A stretch of DNA of 64,000 nucleotides from Pseudomonas xionganensis (GCF_009763245.1 NZ_WKJZ01000001.1:1132455-1196454); one strand, 5' to 3'; shown: positions 7,867-17,211, counted from the first letter of the stretch. A program made the numbers and translations. The notes: generated by a model not told the origin, from the letters alone.

Positions 7867-9204
7867 TCAGTCGATGCCCAGCTTTTTCAGGCGATAGCGC
7901 ATCGAGCGAAAGCTTAAGCCCAGGCGTTGGGCCGCTGCGGTACGGTTCCAGCGGGTTTCTTCCAGGGCCTGCATGATCAGCTTGCGTTCGATGTTTTCCA
8001 GGTGATCTTCCAGGTTGTCGATCTGCGCCAGGCTGGTTTCGCCTGCCTCGCCGCCGTGGCAGGTGTCGCTCAGGCGCAGATCGCATGCGCTGATCAGATC
8101 GTCTTCGCACAGGGTGTAGGCGCGTTCGAGCATGTTTTCCAGTTCGCGCACGTTGCCGGGGAAGCGATAGCTTTTGAGCTTGTCCAGCGCCTCGGGGGCC
8201 AGGCGTGCCGGATTCAGGCCACTGCCTTCGGCCAGGCGCTTGAGCATGACGTCGGCCAGTTGGGCAATATCCTCTCGCCGCTCGCGCAGTGAGGGGACAT
8301 GCAGTTCGATCACATTCAGGCGGTAGTACAGGTCCTGGCGGAAACGCTCGGCGGCCACTTCGGCTGCCAGGTCTTTATGGGTGGCACACAGGATGCGTAC
8401 ATCCACCACCACTTCCTGCTGGCCGCCGACGGCGCGCACAGCTTTTTCCTGAATCGCACGCAGCAGTTTGACCTGCATGGCCAGGGGCAGGTCGGCCACT
8501 TCGTCGAGGAACAGGGTGCCGCCGTTGGCTGCCTGGAACAGGCCCTGCTTGTCTTCGATGGCGCCGGTGAAGCTGCCCTTCTTGTGGCCGAAGAACTCGC
8601 TTTCCATCAGTTCGCTGGGAATGGCGCCACAGTTGACCGGGATGAAGGGTTGCTCCGCGCGCGGGCCTTGCTCGTGGATCAGACGTGCCACCAACTCCTT
8701 ACCGCTGCCTGATTCGCCGCTGATGTAAACCGGAGCCTGGCTGCGGGCCAATTTGAGGATCTGCTTGCGCAGGGCCTTCATCGGTGGCGAGTCACCGAGC
8801 AGGCGGTTGTCCACGGGCAGCTCCACGCCCTCGGCCTGGCCCAGGCGCAGGGCGGTGGCAACCAGTTCGCGCAGGCGTCCCAGGTCCACCGGTTTGGTCA
8901 GGAAGTCGAAGGCCCCGGCCTTGAGCGCGTTGATCGCGGTATCCAGGCTGCCGTAGGCGGTGATCATGGCCACGGGGACCTGGGGGTGGCGCTGCTGGAT
9001 ATGCTGCACCAGATCGAGGCCGGTGCCGTCGGGCAGGCGCATGTCGGTCAGGCACAGGTCGAACGGTTCCTTGGCCAGCCATTCACGGGCTTCCTTGACG
9101 TTGCGCGCGCTGCGGGTATCGAGCTTCATCCGCCCCAGGGTGATTTCCAGGAGTTCGCGGATATCGGGTTCGTCGTCGACGATCAGGGCTCTTTGCCGGG
9201 TCAT
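7867..9204 (-). CDS. pilR: Sigma-54-dependent response regulator PilR
   Basis: 445 residues. The receiver domain (1-120) has the acidic pair D10-D11, phospho-acceptor D54 and K104. The AAA+ domain has Walker A GESGSGKE at 163-170 and the sigma-54 contact loop GSFTGA at 210-215, in which Ser replaces the commoner Ala. The C-terminal Fis-type helix-turn-helix ends the protein (TAAAQRLGLSFRSMRYRLKK). PilR, phosphorylated by PilS, activates pilA with RpoN; rpoN itself is at 54.3 kb. The gene follows pilS with a 2-nt gap, so both form one transcript. Confidence 0.95.
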   Translation of the reverse strand: MTRQRALIVDDEPDIRELLEITLGRMKLDTRSARNVKEAREWLAKEPFDLCLTDMRLPDGTGLDLVQHIQQRHPQVPVAMITAYGSLDTAINALKAGAFDFLTKPVDLGRLRELVATALRLGQAEGVELPVDNRLLGDSPPMKALRKQILKLARSQAPVYISGESGSGKELVARLIHEQGPRAEQPFIPVNCGAIPSELMESEFFGHKKGSFTGAIEDKQGLFQAANGGTLFLDEVADLPLAMQVKLLRAIQEKAVRAVGGQQEVVVDVRILCATHKDLAAEVAAERFRQDLYYRLNVIELHVPSLRERREDIAQLADVMLKRLAEGSGLNPARLAPEALDKLKSYRFPGNVRELENMLERAYTLCEDDLISACDLRLSDTCHGGEAGETSLAQIDNLEDHLENIERKLIMQALEETRWNRTAAAQRLGLSFRSMRYRLKKLGID

Positions 9205-9206
9205 GG

Positions 9207-10799
9207 TCAGCTCAGTTTGCGCGAATGGGCGAAGGTGATGCGAAAACAGCTGCCACCACCTTCGCGCAGTTTATAGTCCAGGCGAGCCTGATTGCTCTCG
9301 CACAGTTCACGGGAAATATACAGGCCCAGGCCGGTGCCCTTGTTTTCTGTGGTGTAGAACGGTTCGAACAGGTGCTGTTGCAGCTCTGTGCTGATCCCGG
9401 GGCCATCGTCCAGTATTTCCAGTACCGGCAGGTCACTCTCCGTGTCGCGATAAAGCTTGAGCCAGACCTGAGCCTGGCGATTCTTTTGCGCACTGTAGCG
9501 CATGCCGTTTTCCACCAGGTTACTCAGCACCTGGTCGAGTTGGTGGGGGTCCATGCGGGTCTGAATACTGCCTGCGGGTGTATCCAGATGCAGGGTCTGA
9601 TCATGCGCCGCTGTGCTGCGGAACTCGCTGGCGAAGCGGTGCAGCCAGTATTTCAGATCGAGCAGCTGGGGCTCTGCCTGGCGCCGGCGTGACAGTTGCA
9701 ATACGTTTTCGATCACCAGGTTCATGCGCCGGGAGTGGTCCTGGATGATCTGCGCCAGGCGTTGATCGGGGCCGTGCAGCTCTTCCGACTCCTGCAGCAA
9801 CTGCGCGGCATGGCTGATGGCCCCCAGTGGATTGCGGATTTCATGGGCGATGCCAGCGGTCAGGCGGCCCAGGGACGCCAGCTTGAGCTGCTGGGCCTGC
9901 TGGGCGATCTGCGAAATATCGTCGAGAAAGACCAGGGTGTGCTGGTGTTCACCGCGCTGCAGGGTGATAAAGCTGGGCTGCAGAACCCGGTCATTGGTCG
10001 CCGCCTTGAGGCTGGCCGGGCGCAGGCTTGGGTTATGCAGCCATTGCTGCAGGCGCTTGATCAGCTCCGGGCAGTGCGGGTCGAGGATTTTGCCGGTGAG
10101 GTTGTCATGGCCAAGCAGGTGGCGCGCCCCCTCGTTGGCCAGCAGCACCCGGTGTTGTTCATCCAGCACCAGAATGCCGGTGCGCATGCGTTGCAGGATC
10201 AGGGCGTTGAGGGCTTCCAGATTGGCCACGTCGGCGGCACGCTGCTCGGCCAGGCTTTCACTGACCTGAAGGCGCCGGGTCAGGGCCTGGATAAACAGTG
10301 CGGCGGCAAAGCACAGGGCACCGAGGGCGCCGACCTGCACATACTGCGCTGCAGCCGCGGGGCGACTGAGACTGAGATAGAAGGTCAGGTAGATCATGCC
10401 AATGGCGGCGGCTGCTGCAATCAGCAGGCCGACTCGCCCGCGCAGCAGGATATTGGCGATGGCCACGGCGACTATCAGCAGGTTGCCGATCCCGCTGGGA
10501 GTACCGCCGGCGGCATAGAACAGGCCGGATAGCAGGGTGACATCCACCAGTGCGAGGACGAAGATCTGAGCCAGGCGCCTGGGGTCGCGCATCAGGCCGA
10601 TCACTAGCACATTGAGGATCAGATACAGCCAGCTGCCTTGCTGAAACAGCTGCGCATTGGCCAGGTCGAGCAACTCTTCATCGAGGTTGCTGGCGACCAG
10701 CAGGGCCAGGGTGATGCCGATGATCAGGCGGTACAGGTGGTAGATGCGCAGAATGCGCCGGCCCTGTGCGCCGGTGAGTGAGTGTGCTTCAGCGCCCAT
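9207..10799 (-). CDS. pilS: Type IV pilus sensor histidine kinase PilS
   Basis: 530 residues from ATG 10799, equal to the P. aeruginosa protein; the frame extends to 11036 but the extension overlaps the next gene and has no family resemblance. The N-terminal half has about six membrane helices between residues 20 and 172, then a PAS domain (about 190-300) and the dimerisation/phospho-acceptor helix with H319 in GIAHEIRNPL. The C-terminal ATPase has N, G1 (DDGPGI) and G2 (GTGLGLYI) boxes. PilS senses PilA levels in the inner membrane and phosphorylates PilR. Its start overlaps the upstream small membrane gene by 11 nt. Confidence 0.95.
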   Translation of the reverse strand: MGAEAHSLTGAQGRRILRIYHLYRLIIGITLALLVASNLDEELLDLANAQLFQQGSWLYLILNVLVIGLMRDPRRLAQIFVLALVDVTLLSGLFYAAGGTPSGIGNLLIVAVAIANILLRGRVGLLIAAAAAIGMIYLTFYLSLSRPAAAAQYVQVGALGALCFAAALFIQALTRRLQVSESLAEQRAADVANLEALNALILQRMRTGILVLDEQHRVLLANEGARHLLGHDNLTGKILDPHCPELIKRLQQWLHNPSLRPASLKAATNDRVLQPSFITLQRGEHQHTLVFLDDISQIAQQAQQLKLASLGRLTAGIAHEIRNPLGAISHAAQLLQESEELHGPDQRLAQIIQDHSRRMNLVIENVLQLSRRRQAEPQLLDLKYWLHRFASEFRSTAAHDQTLHLDTPAGSIQTRMDPHQLDQVLSNLVENGMRYSAQKNRQAQVWLKLYRDTESDLPVLEILDDGPGISTELQQHLFEPFYTTENKGTGLGLYISRELCESNQARLDYKLREGGGSCFRITFAHSRKLS

Positions 10800-11025
10800 T
10801 GGAAGACGGGCCCTGCTCAAGGTGAGCCTGACTGCAGTACCAGTGTTGTTCCTGAGGCAGGGCGCTGGCCTGGGGAATATGCACACCGCAATGGGCACAG
10901 CGCACCATCGGTAGAGGATTGTCCTGGGGCGTGCGGCGTGACTGCTGTGCGCGGGTAAAGCGCCGCCAGAGCCATACGGCAGCGCAGATAATGGCGATCC
11001 AGAACAGCAGACGGAACAGGCCCAT
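10789..11025 (-). CDS. PP0621-family small membrane protein with zinc-ribbon-like tail
   Basis: 78 residues from ATG 11025. One membrane helix (about residues 4-20, LLFWIAIICAAVWLW) is followed by a basic stretch and a cytoplasmic tail with C-A-H-C-G and a later Y-C-S-Q-A-H, a Cys/His pattern that could bind zinc. This is the PP0621 family found next to pilS in pseudomonads; its function is unknown. It overlaps the pilS start by 11 nt, so it is probably the first gene of the pilS-pilR operon. The coupling suggests, but does not show, a role in PilS signalling. Confidence 0.8.
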   Translation of the reverse strand: MGLFRLLFWIAIICAAVWLWRRFTRAQQSRRTPQDNPLPMVRCAHCGVHIPQASALPQEQHWYCSQAHLEQGPSSNGR

Positions 11026-11192
11026 AGCGGTCTCATTTATCGGGAAAGTGGCCAGTTTAGCTAACCACACCGGCCCAGCCCAGCGTTGTCCTGAGTGATA
11101 CAGAACACAAAATGGATGATGAAAGTAGCGTAACTGCAGGATTTAGCTAGCCTTAGTTCGCAGATTAGCCCCGTACTGGGAGGGCGCTGCTG

Positions 11193-11969
11193 ATGCCGTC
11201 ACTGTCTAACTCCATATCGGGCCTGGCCCGAACGCGCTCCGGGTACCGCTCTGGCCGGCCGAGAGTGGCCCTGTTGCTGTTGCTGCTGGGAGGCCTCGGG
11301 GGCTGCAGCGAACGGCTGGATCATCAGTCGATTGTCAGCAACAGCAGCCCGATCAAGGCGAGCGAGTTGCTGCAAAGCCATGCCGACCGTATGGCAACCC
11401 TGGCCATGCGCAACAACCTCAACAGCCTGTATCGCCTGATGGACAAACTGTATGCGCGCAATCCGCGGGAGTGGCGCAAGAGTGGCTTTGCCAGCGCGGA
11501 ACAGGCCAAGCAGCAGGTACATGACGCCATCGAGCAGGGCCGTTCGCTGCCGGCTTTGGCCGGACGCCGTGATGTCCAGGCGCTTGGCTACGCACTCAGC
11601 GCCGACTACCAGGGTGATCGGGTTGCGGCCTATATCTATGCCCTGGGAAGCATGCTGATTGCCGCCCATGGTGGGCGCACCGAGTACTATCTGGCCCATT
11701 CGCTGGACGTGCAGTTTATTCACAACGCCGCACGCAATGTGGAAAAGGCCGCCTGGATGCTGGCCAATCGGCGCGACGAGCAGGGCAATCCCTGGTTGCT
11801 GTCCAACGAGATGTCGGAACAGGGGAACAACCTCAGTTATGCGGTGGAGTTCGGCAAGATCGTGGCCAGGCTGGACCTGCTGACCGATGTGCTGGATGAG
11901 CGCTACCGGCGCATCGGCGTCAATTATGCTCAAGGGCTGCTGTTTCTCAACTTCCTGCCGGTGCAGTAA
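11193..11969 (+). CDS. Uncharacterised lipoprotein
   Basis: 258 residues. A basic n-region, then a leucine-rich helix ends in the lipobox L-G-G-C with C38 as the lipidated residue; Ser at +2 predicts outer-membrane sorting. The mature part (about 220 residues) looks mainly helical, with conserved-looking stretches such as YALSADYQGDRVAAYIYALG and LDVQFIHNAARNVEKAAWML. I do not recognise a named domain. It is a single gene, in opposite orientation to both neighbours, and it ends 3 nt before the convergent stop of the solute-binding protein. Function unknown; a repeated helical scaffold is only a guess. Confidence 0.8.
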   Translation: MPSLSNSISGLARTRSGYRSGRPRVALLLLLLGGLGGCSERLDHQSIVSNSSPIKASELLQSHADRMATLAMRNNLNSLYRLMDKLYARNPREWRKSGFASAEQAKQQVHDAIEQGRSLPALAGRRDVQALGYALSADYQGDRVAAYIYALGSMLIAAHGGRTEYYLAHSLDVQFIHNAARNVEKAAWMLANRRDEQGNPWLLSNEMSEQGNNLSYAVEFGKIVARLDLLTDVLDERYRRIGVNYAQGLLFLNFLPVQ

Positions 11970-11972
11970 GGC

Positions 11973-12701
11973 CTACTGTGCCCAGCGTTGCTCGATGGTG
12001 GTCAGGCTGCCCTGAGCGCGCAGACGCTCCAGCGCGTCACTGAACTGCCGGGCGCGCTCCACGTCGCCCTTGGCGAAGGCCACGAAGCGGGGCATTTCCA
12101 CCAAGGGGGTGGGGAGAAAGCGTACCTGCTGTTCGGCCAGTTGCTCGCGGACGAAATACAGCAGCTGTACCTTGTCGCCAACAATGATGTCGATGCGTCC
12201 GGCCAGCAGCATGGACACCAGCTGTCGTGGATTTTGCGCGCTGGTGTCGCGGGACAGGCCGGCCTTGTCGAAGCTGGATTCATAGGCATAACCGCGCACC
12301 TGGCCAATGGTGTAGGGCGACAGGTCCTCTACGGCCTGCCAGTCCTGGATTGCCGTCTTGTGCGTGGTCATAAAGACGGTCGAGCCCATGCGAATCGGCC
12401 CCACCAGTTCATACTGTGCCCGTCGCTCGGCTGTTCCCGTGAACTGGAAGGCCATCTGCGCCTGGCCCCGATCAAGCATGCGCTTGACCCTCTCCCAGGG
12501 ATACAGGCGCAATTCATAACTGACCTGGGCTTCATTCAGCACGGCTTGCACCAGTTCCACATCCAGGCCCTTGGGCTGGCTGTCGTCCGGGTCGAGGATA
12601 AAGCTGTAGGGGGCGAACTGCGCGTCCCCTACGACCTTCCAGTCCTGGGCCCAGGTCGGGCCGGCCAGGATCAGGAGCAGAGCAAGGCTGAGATAGCGCA
12701 C
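11973..12701 (-). CDS. Orphan periplasmic solute-binding protein (SBP family 3)
   Basis: 242 residues with a signal peptide (cleavage near A18 in PTWAQ). The sequence F-A-P-Y-S-F and G-L-D-V-E-L-V-Q-A-V, then Y-P-W-E-R-V-K-R-M-L and a second lobe, give the family-3 binding-protein fold used for polar amino acids. No permease or ATPase gene is beside it. Many such solo proteins with the W-E-R-V/A-x-R-M-L motif in pseudomonads lack a known transporter; it may deliver to a remote ABC system or act as a sensor domain partner. Substrate unknown. It converges with the lipoprotein gene. Confidence 0.82.
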   Translation of the reverse strand: MRYLSLALLLILAGPTWAQDWKVVGDAQFAPYSFILDPDDSQPKGLDVELVQAVLNEAQVSYELRLYPWERVKRMLDRGQAQMAFQFTGTAERRAQYELVGPIRMGSTVFMTTHKTAIQDWQAVEDLSPYTIGQVRGYAYESSFDKAGLSRDTSAQNPRQLVSMLLAGRIDIIVGDKVQLLYFVREQLAEQQVRFLPTPLVEMPRFVAFAKGDVERARQFSDALERLRAQGSLTTIEQRWAQ

Positions 12702-12768
12702 GGGGCAGACCTCCGCAGGGGCTTCTGGCTTTTAGCCTAGCTCAGCGCAGGGCATCCATAGCGGAATC

Positions 12769-13110
12769 TCAGACCTTGCGCACAAACTCCGATTTCAGCT
12801 TCATCGCACCGATGCCGTCGATCTTGCAGTCGATGTCATGGTCACCGTCGCACAGGCGGATGTTCTTCACTTTGGTACCCACCTTGACCACCAGGGAGGA
12901 GCCCTTGACCTTGAGGTCCTTGATCACGGTGATGGTGTCGCCGTCCTGCAGCACGTTGCCCACCGAGTCCTTGATCACCTTGGCGTCATCGGCATCGTTC
13001 GCTGTCGCTTGGGGGGACCATTCGTGGGCGCATTCCGGGCAGATCAGCAGGCTGCCGTCTTCGTAGGTGTATTCGCAATTGCACTGGGGGCAGGGGGGCA
13101 GGGTACTCAA
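12769..13110 (-). CDS. yjdM: Zinc-ribbon protein YjdM (PhnA family)
   Basis: 113 residues. The N-terminal zinc ribbon shows C-P-Q-C near residue 7 and C-P-E-C near residue 24; the C-terminal domain contains [15 protein letters not shown] and K-N-I-R-L, the typical YjdM/PhnA C-terminal SH3-like fold. The family was once named PhnA and linked to phosphonate use, but it is not the phosphonoacetate hydrolase and its role is unknown. It stands alone, with its own upstream region. Confidence 0.9.
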   Translation of the reverse strand: MSTLPPCPQCNCEYTYEDGSLLICPECAHEWSPQATANDADDAKVIKDSVGNVLQDGDTITVIKDLKVKGSSLVVKVGTKVKNIRLCDGDHDIDCKIDGIGAMKLKSEFVRKV

Positions 13111-13552
13111 GGGGCGTTCTCGCGGCAGGTTCGATTAAGAAGCCGCAAATTATATAGGGTTTTTACCCGCGCATGACCCTTTGCGCCGGCCCCTGGTTGG
13201 CTTGGCCCTTTTTCCTGAGGCAGAGACTGGCAGCGGATACGAAGATGGAGTGGCCGATGCTGCTGGTGGCGGGCCAACGAGGCGCGGGTCAGGGTTCTGG
13301 CGCTGGGGGCTGGAGAAAAGCCTTAAGAATAATAAGGCCTAGCCGATATTGAACCTAGCTCCGGGGCGTTGTGTGCGCTGCCGAGGTTGCTACCCCGATT
13401 TTGATCATTGCCGACACTGAGTTGATGCGTGTGCGTCAGCTCCGCTTGGGCGCCGCTGTTGTTCAGGGATGAAGCTGTACAGGCCAGAGAGGCTGACCGT
13501 TGGGGCCTGTGTGCTGAATGGCTTTCCTGACTAGACCTGATGAGGTGTGCCC
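13111..13552. other. Intergenic region between yjdM and the chemoreceptor gene
   Basis: The 442 bases hold no convincing coding frame. The left part serves the divergent yjdM promoter. The middle contains the FliA-type promoter described separately at 13323-13349; about 200 nt between it and the chemoreceptor start appear to be an untranslated leader without an evident strong hairpin. Confidence 0.6.
13323..13349 (+). promoter_or_regulatory. Probable FliA (sigma-28) promoter of the chemoreceptor gene
   Basis: TTAAGAAT, an 11-nt spacer, then GCCGATAT. The FliA consensus is TAAAGTTT-N11-GCCGATAA, so spacing is exact and the -10 element differs at one position. The next gene downstream is a methyl-accepting chemotaxis protein, a usual FliA target. 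The 5' leader would be about 200 nt long. Confidence 0.6.
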
Positions 13553-15178
13553 ATGCTTGGCCAAATGTCCGTGAAATTTCGTCTGCTGTTGCTGGCCTTG
13601 CTGCCCCTGCTGGCGCTGGTGTTACTGGCGGCGATCTCCCTGGGGCAGATGAGCAGCCTTAATCAGGGTATCCACAGCCTTTATGTGGATCGTGTTGAGC
13701 CCATGGAGCAGTTGATTACGGTCAACAATGGTTATGCCAACGCGCTGATTGACCTGAGCCATAAATACCGCGCCGAGCTGATCGATGCCGGCACCTTCCG
13801 CCGCGAGGTTCAGGCCTCGCTGCAGCGCGCCGAGTCGGCCTGGGATGCCTATGAGCAGACCTATATCACCGGTGATGAGGCGCGCCTGATGGAGGTGGTC
13901 AAGCAGGCCAAGGTGCCTGTGCGCAACCTGATCGACGCGCGCCTGCAGCAGGTGGACAGCGGTGAACTGCTCAGCCAGAACGGGCCGAGTTTCAACCGTC
14001 AGACCTATGAAGCCTATGACCCGCTACTTGACGCCCTGGATGCCCTGTACTCCTATCAGGTCAAGTTCGCCAGTGAGTTTAATCAACAAACCGAAACCGA
14101 CTACCAGGGGCTGGTCAAGGCCTATGTCATCGCCTGTGGCCTGGTGGTGCTGGTGCTGGCCTTTCTGGCCTGGGCCATCTATCGCTCCATCAGCCGTCCC
14201 CTGGGACATATGCATGAGGTGATCAGCGACATCTCCGAGCATGCCGACCTGACTCGCCGCCTGCAGATCGAGGGCAGCGATGAGTTGGCGCAGACCGGGC
14301 TGGCCTTCAACAGCATGATGGACCGTTTTCAGGCCCTGGTGGGCGAGCTGGGTCGGGCCGTCGAACAGCTGGCCTCCTCCTCCGAGGAGATGAGCTCGAT
14401 CAGTCAGCAGGTCAGCCACTCGGCCAGTGCCCAGGAGGAGCAGGTGATCATGGTGGCCACGGCCATCAACGAGATGACAGCGGCGATTCAGGAGGTGGCC
14501 AGCAATGCCCTGAATGCCGCTCAGCATGCCACCGATGCTGATGGCAAGGCGCGGGCCGGCAGCAGTACCGTGCGCGCCAACGTGCAGGCCATGCAGTCGC
14601 TGTCCGAGCGGGTCAGCAGCGCCACCCAGGTGATCGAGCAGCTCAATCGGCAGTCGGAAAACATCAGCCAGGTGCTGACCACCATTCGCGGGGTGGCCGA
14701 ACAGACCAACCTGCTGGCCCTCAATGCCGCCATCGAGGCCGCCCGCGCCGGTGAGGCCGGACGCGGTTTTGCCGTGGTGGCCGATGAAGTGCGCAGCCTG
14801 GCGGGCAACACCCAGCAGGCCACCGAGTCGATCCGCACCATGATCGACGAGCTGCAGGCCTCGGCCCGCCAGGCGGTGGATGCCATGGAAGAGGCCAGTG
14901 AACAGGCCAAGCACAGCGCCACCCAGGCCGGTGAGTCCGGCAATATCCTGGAGGCCATTACCCAGGCGGTGGAAACCATTGCCGATATGAACGCGCAGAT
15001 TTCCACCGCGACCGAGGAGCAGACCTCGGTGGCCAACGAGATCAACGAGAACATCACCCGCTTCCAGGGCGGTATCGCCGAAGTGGGCGAAGGTTCGCGG
15101 CAGAGTTCCATCGCCAGTCAGGAACTGGCCGAGCTGTCGGTGCAGCTGCAGCGCCAGGTGTCGGTGTTCAAGGCCTGA
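13553..15178 (+). CDS. Methyl-accepting chemotaxis protein
   Basis: 541 residues from ATG 13553; a GTG two codons earlier is the alternative. Membrane helix 1 (about 9-30), a periplasmic four-helix-bundle-type ligand domain (about 31-188), membrane helix 2 (about 190-210), a HAMP domain (to about 265) and the long cytoplasmic coiled coil follow. The kinase-control tip is canonical: [20 protein letters not shown] then [15 protein letters not shown]. The end (QRQVSVFKA) lacks a CheR-binding pentapeptide. The ligand cannot be told. No che genes are near, and a FliA promoter is likely. Confidence 0.93.
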   Translation: MLGQMSVKFRLLLLALLPLLALVLLAAISLGQMSSLNQGIHSLYVDRVEPMEQLITVNNGYANALIDLSHKYRAELIDAGTFRREVQASLQRAESAWDAYEQTYITGDEARLMEVVKQAKVPVRNLIDARLQQVDSGELLSQNGPSFNRQTYEAYDPLLDALDALYSYQVKFASEFNQQTETDYQGLVKAYVIACGLVVLVLAFLAWAIYRSISRPLGHMHEVISDISEHADLTRRLQIEGSDELAQTGLAFNSMMDRFQALVGELGRAVEQLASSSEEMSSISQQVSHSASAQEEQVIMVATAINEMTAAIQEVASNALNAAQHATDADGKARAGSSTVRANVQAMQSLSERVSSATQVIEQLNRQSENISQVLTTIRGVAEQTNLLALNAAIEAARAGEAGRGFAVVADEVRSLAGNTQQATESIRTMIDELQASARQAVDAMEEASEQAKHSATQAGESGNILEAITQAVETIADMNAQISTATEEQTSVANEINENITRFQGGIAEVGEGSRQSSIASQELAELSVQLQRQVSVFKA

Positions 15179-15186
15179 GATTGACC

Positions 15187-15260
15187 TGTAGGAGCGGGCC
15201 ATGCCCGCGATAGCTTTGGCGTGCATGGTCTATTCTTCGCGGCCATGGGCCGCTCCTACA
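15187..15260. repeat. REP-like palindrome (GTAGGAGCGGGC family)
   Basis: Arms of about 24 nt, starting TGTAGGAGCGGGCCATGCCC and ending in its near-complement, enclose a 26-nt centre. The same arm is present as a perfect 22-bp hairpin at 27485-27538, and a half copy lies near 50559. It lies between the convergent ends of the chemoreceptor and the TetR gene. These elements are common between genes in pseudomonads and may stop transcription or protect mRNA ends. Confidence 0.8.
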
Positions 15261-15293
15261 AATGCCTACAAGCCGATCGCTGCAGTTGCTCCC

Positions 15294-15914
15294 TCAATCC
15301 CAATCCCTGATCAGGCCACGAAAGCAGGCATTGATCATCGGTGTGGCGTCCTGCAGCGGGTCGAACAGGTTGGGGTCGCGCAGCCAGTCGTGAAACAGAC
15401 CGACGATCATGGCGTGCACGCTGCGGGCTGCCAGGCGCGGGCTGATGCCGGGCTGCAGGCGCGGGCTGACGGCGGGCTGGGCGAACTGCTGCTCGCACAG
15501 CTCGATAAACAGATTGATAAAGGCCTCGTGGCGCTGTTCCGCCTCGCGCAGCTCGGCGGTGAATTCGCAGCGGCGCAGCAGAATGGTGAAGATGCGCCGC
15601 TTCTGGGCGTCCCGCGCCAGGTTGGCGATGGCTTCGCTGCACAGGTCGCGCAGGCTCAGCAGCGGATCATCCTCGGCGCAGCCGCGCATGCGCTCGGCCA
15701 GCTGTTCCGGCGGCAGGCGCACCTGGCTGAGCATTTCGTGAAACAGATGGGCCTTGTTCTCGAAGTGCCAGTACAGCGCGCCGCGGGTCACGCCGGCATG
15801 GCGGGCGATCTGATCCAGGCTGGTATGAGCCACCCCCCTTTCCAGAAAAAGTGCCTCGGCAGCAGCCAGCAGGGCGCAGCGGGTTTGTTCGGCTTCTTCT
15901 TTGGTTCGGCGCAT
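15294..15914 (-). CDS. TetR-family repressor of the adjacent efflux operon (TtgR-like)
   Basis: 206 residues from ATG 15914. The N-terminal MRRTKEEAEQTRCALLAAA and the helix-turn-helix S-L-D-Q-I-A-R-H-A-G-V-T-R-G-A-L-Y-W-H-F (about 32-52) are typical of the AcrR/TtgR group; the C-terminal part is the drug-binding domain. It is divergent from the RND genes, and the gap between them holds a palindrome nearly identical to the P. putida TtgR operator. It should repress both itself and the pump until an aromatic drug, flavonoid or antibiotic binds. TtgR is the closest relative I recognise, but a paralogue is possible. Confidence 0.85.
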   Translation of the reverse strand: MRRTKEEAEQTRCALLAAAEALFLERGVAHTSLDQIARHAGVTRGALYWHFENKAHLFHEMLSQVRLPPEQLAERMRGCAEDDPLLSLRDLCSEAIANLARDAQKRRIFTILLRRCEFTAELREAEQRHEAFINLFIELCEQQFAQPAVSPRLQPGISPRLAARSVHAMIVGLFHDWLRDPNLFDPLQDATPMINACFRGLIRDWD

Positions 15915-15986
15915 GGCGACTGGTCGGGTTTTGGCTAGGCTCAGGGAGCGGGTCGGCAAAGTGTAATGAATCCGAGAGGAACAATC

Positions 15987-16014
15987 TATTTACAAACATT
16001 CATGTATGTATATA
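15987..16014. promoter_or_regulatory. TtgR-type operator between repressor and efflux genes
   Basis: TATTTACAAACATTCATGTA followed by TGTATATA. The core is an imperfect palindrome (16 of 20 positions match in TACAAACATTCATGTATGTA). From memory the P. putida TtgR operator reads TATTTACAAACAACCATGAA then TGTAAGTATAT, so the match is close. It lies 73 nt before the tetR start and 48 nt before the adaptor start, over the likely promoters of both. Confidence 0.75.
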
Positions 16015-16062
16015 GCATTGCCGGCCTTGAAAGTAGCGCCTGCGCGGTTCTGGAGACACCTC

Positions 16063-17211
16063 ATGCATTTCTCTCGCGTTTTCCCCGCACTGTGCGGGGT
16101 CGTGTTGTTGTCGCTGGTAAGCCTTGCGGCTCTGGCTGCCGAGGCGCCGCCTGCTCCCGAAGTGGTGGTGGAAGTGGTGGCTCCCCAACCCTTGCCGCTG
16201 GAGCTGGAGTACTCGGCGCGTACCGCCGGTTATCGCGAGGTGCAGGTGCGCGCCCAGGTCAGCGGTATCCTGCAGGAGCGCACCTATCAGGAGGGCAGTG
16301 CGGTCAAGCAGGGGCAGGTGATGTTCCGCATCGATTCACGCACCTATCAGGCGGCCCTGGCCCGGGCCAAGGCCGCGCTGGCGCAGGAGCAGGCGCGCTA
16401 CCGGCAGACCGAGCGTAATCTCAAGCGTATTCGCGAGCTGCAGCGCAAGGGCTTTGCCAGCGAGAGCGAGCTGGACAATGCCATCTCCAATTTCGAGCAG
16501 AGCAAGGCCAATATCCAGGCCGCCGAGGCCGAGGTGCAGGCCAAGCAGATCGACCTCGACTACACCACGGTGCGCGCGCCGATTTCCGGTATCACCAGTC
16601 GCGAGACGGTGTCCGAGGGCAGTCTGATGGTGGCCGGCGATCCCAATGCCAGCCTGCTCAGCCAGATCACCCAGCTCGATCCCATCTTCGTCAACTTCGC
16701 CGCCCCGGATTCCGAGGTGGAAGCCGTGCGCCGCGGCCTGCAGAGTGGCGCGGTGCAGCGTCCGCAGGACGGTACCCTGGCGGTCAGCGTGATCCTGGGC
16801 GATGGCAGCGTCTATCCCCTGGAAGGCAAGGTGGATTTCACCGACAGCCTGGTGGATCGCGGCACCGGCAGCGTCAGCGTGCGGGCGGTGGTGCCCAACC
16901 CCGAGCAGAAGCTGCTGCCGGGTCAGTTCGTGCGGGTACAGGTCCTGGGCCTGCAGATGCCCAGTGCCATCAGCCTGCCGGAACGGGCCATTGCCCAGGG
17001 CCCGGGCGGCACCTTTGTCTATGTGGTGGACGAGGCCGGCATTGCGCGTATGCGCGAGGTGCGCACCGGGCATACCGTGCAGGGGCGTTGGGTGATCGAC
17101 GCCGGCCTGCAGCAGGGCGAGCGGGTGATCGTCGAGGGGCTGGCCAAGGTGCGTCCGGACAGCCCGGTACGCATCGCCGCGCCGAGTGCCGCCCAGGCCG
17201 CAGGAGAGTAA
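16063..17211 (+). CDS. RND efflux periplasmic adaptor (MexA/AcrA family)
   Basis: 382 residues from ATG 16063 with a GGAG site 8 nt upstream. A signal peptide ends near A25 (ALAAEA). The order is beta-barrel/lipoyl half ([14 protein letters not shown]), helical hairpin (about 95-165), second lipoyl half ([12 protein letters not shown]) and membrane-proximal domain. It bridges the inner-membrane pump to an outer-membrane channel. Unlike MexA and TtgA there is no lipobox cysteine, so the protein should be soluble and not lipid-anchored. It is 4 nt from the pump gene, in one operon. Confidence 0.92.
   Translation: MHFSRVFPALCGVVLLSLVSLAALAAEAPPAPEVVVEVVAPQPLPLELEYSARTAGYREVQVRAQVSGILQERTYQEGSAVKQGQVMFRIDSRTYQAALARAKAALAQEQARYRQTERNLKRIRELQRKGFASESELDNAISNFEQSKANIQAAEAEVQAKQIDLDYTTVRAPISGITSRETVSEGSLMVAGDPNASLLSQITQLDPIFVNFAAPDSEVEAVRRGLQSGAVQRPQDGTLAVSVILGDGSVYPLEGKVDFTDSLVDRGTGSVSVRAVVPNPEQKLLPGQFVRVQVLGLQMPSAISLPERAIAQGPGGTFVYVVDEAGIARMREVRTGHTVQGRWVIDAGLQQGERVIVEGLAKVRPDSPVRIAAPSAAQAAGE

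Noticed and set aside
10800..11036. N-terminal extension of PilS
   Set aside because: It overlaps the small membrane gene in another phase; the start at 10799 gives the standard 530 residues.
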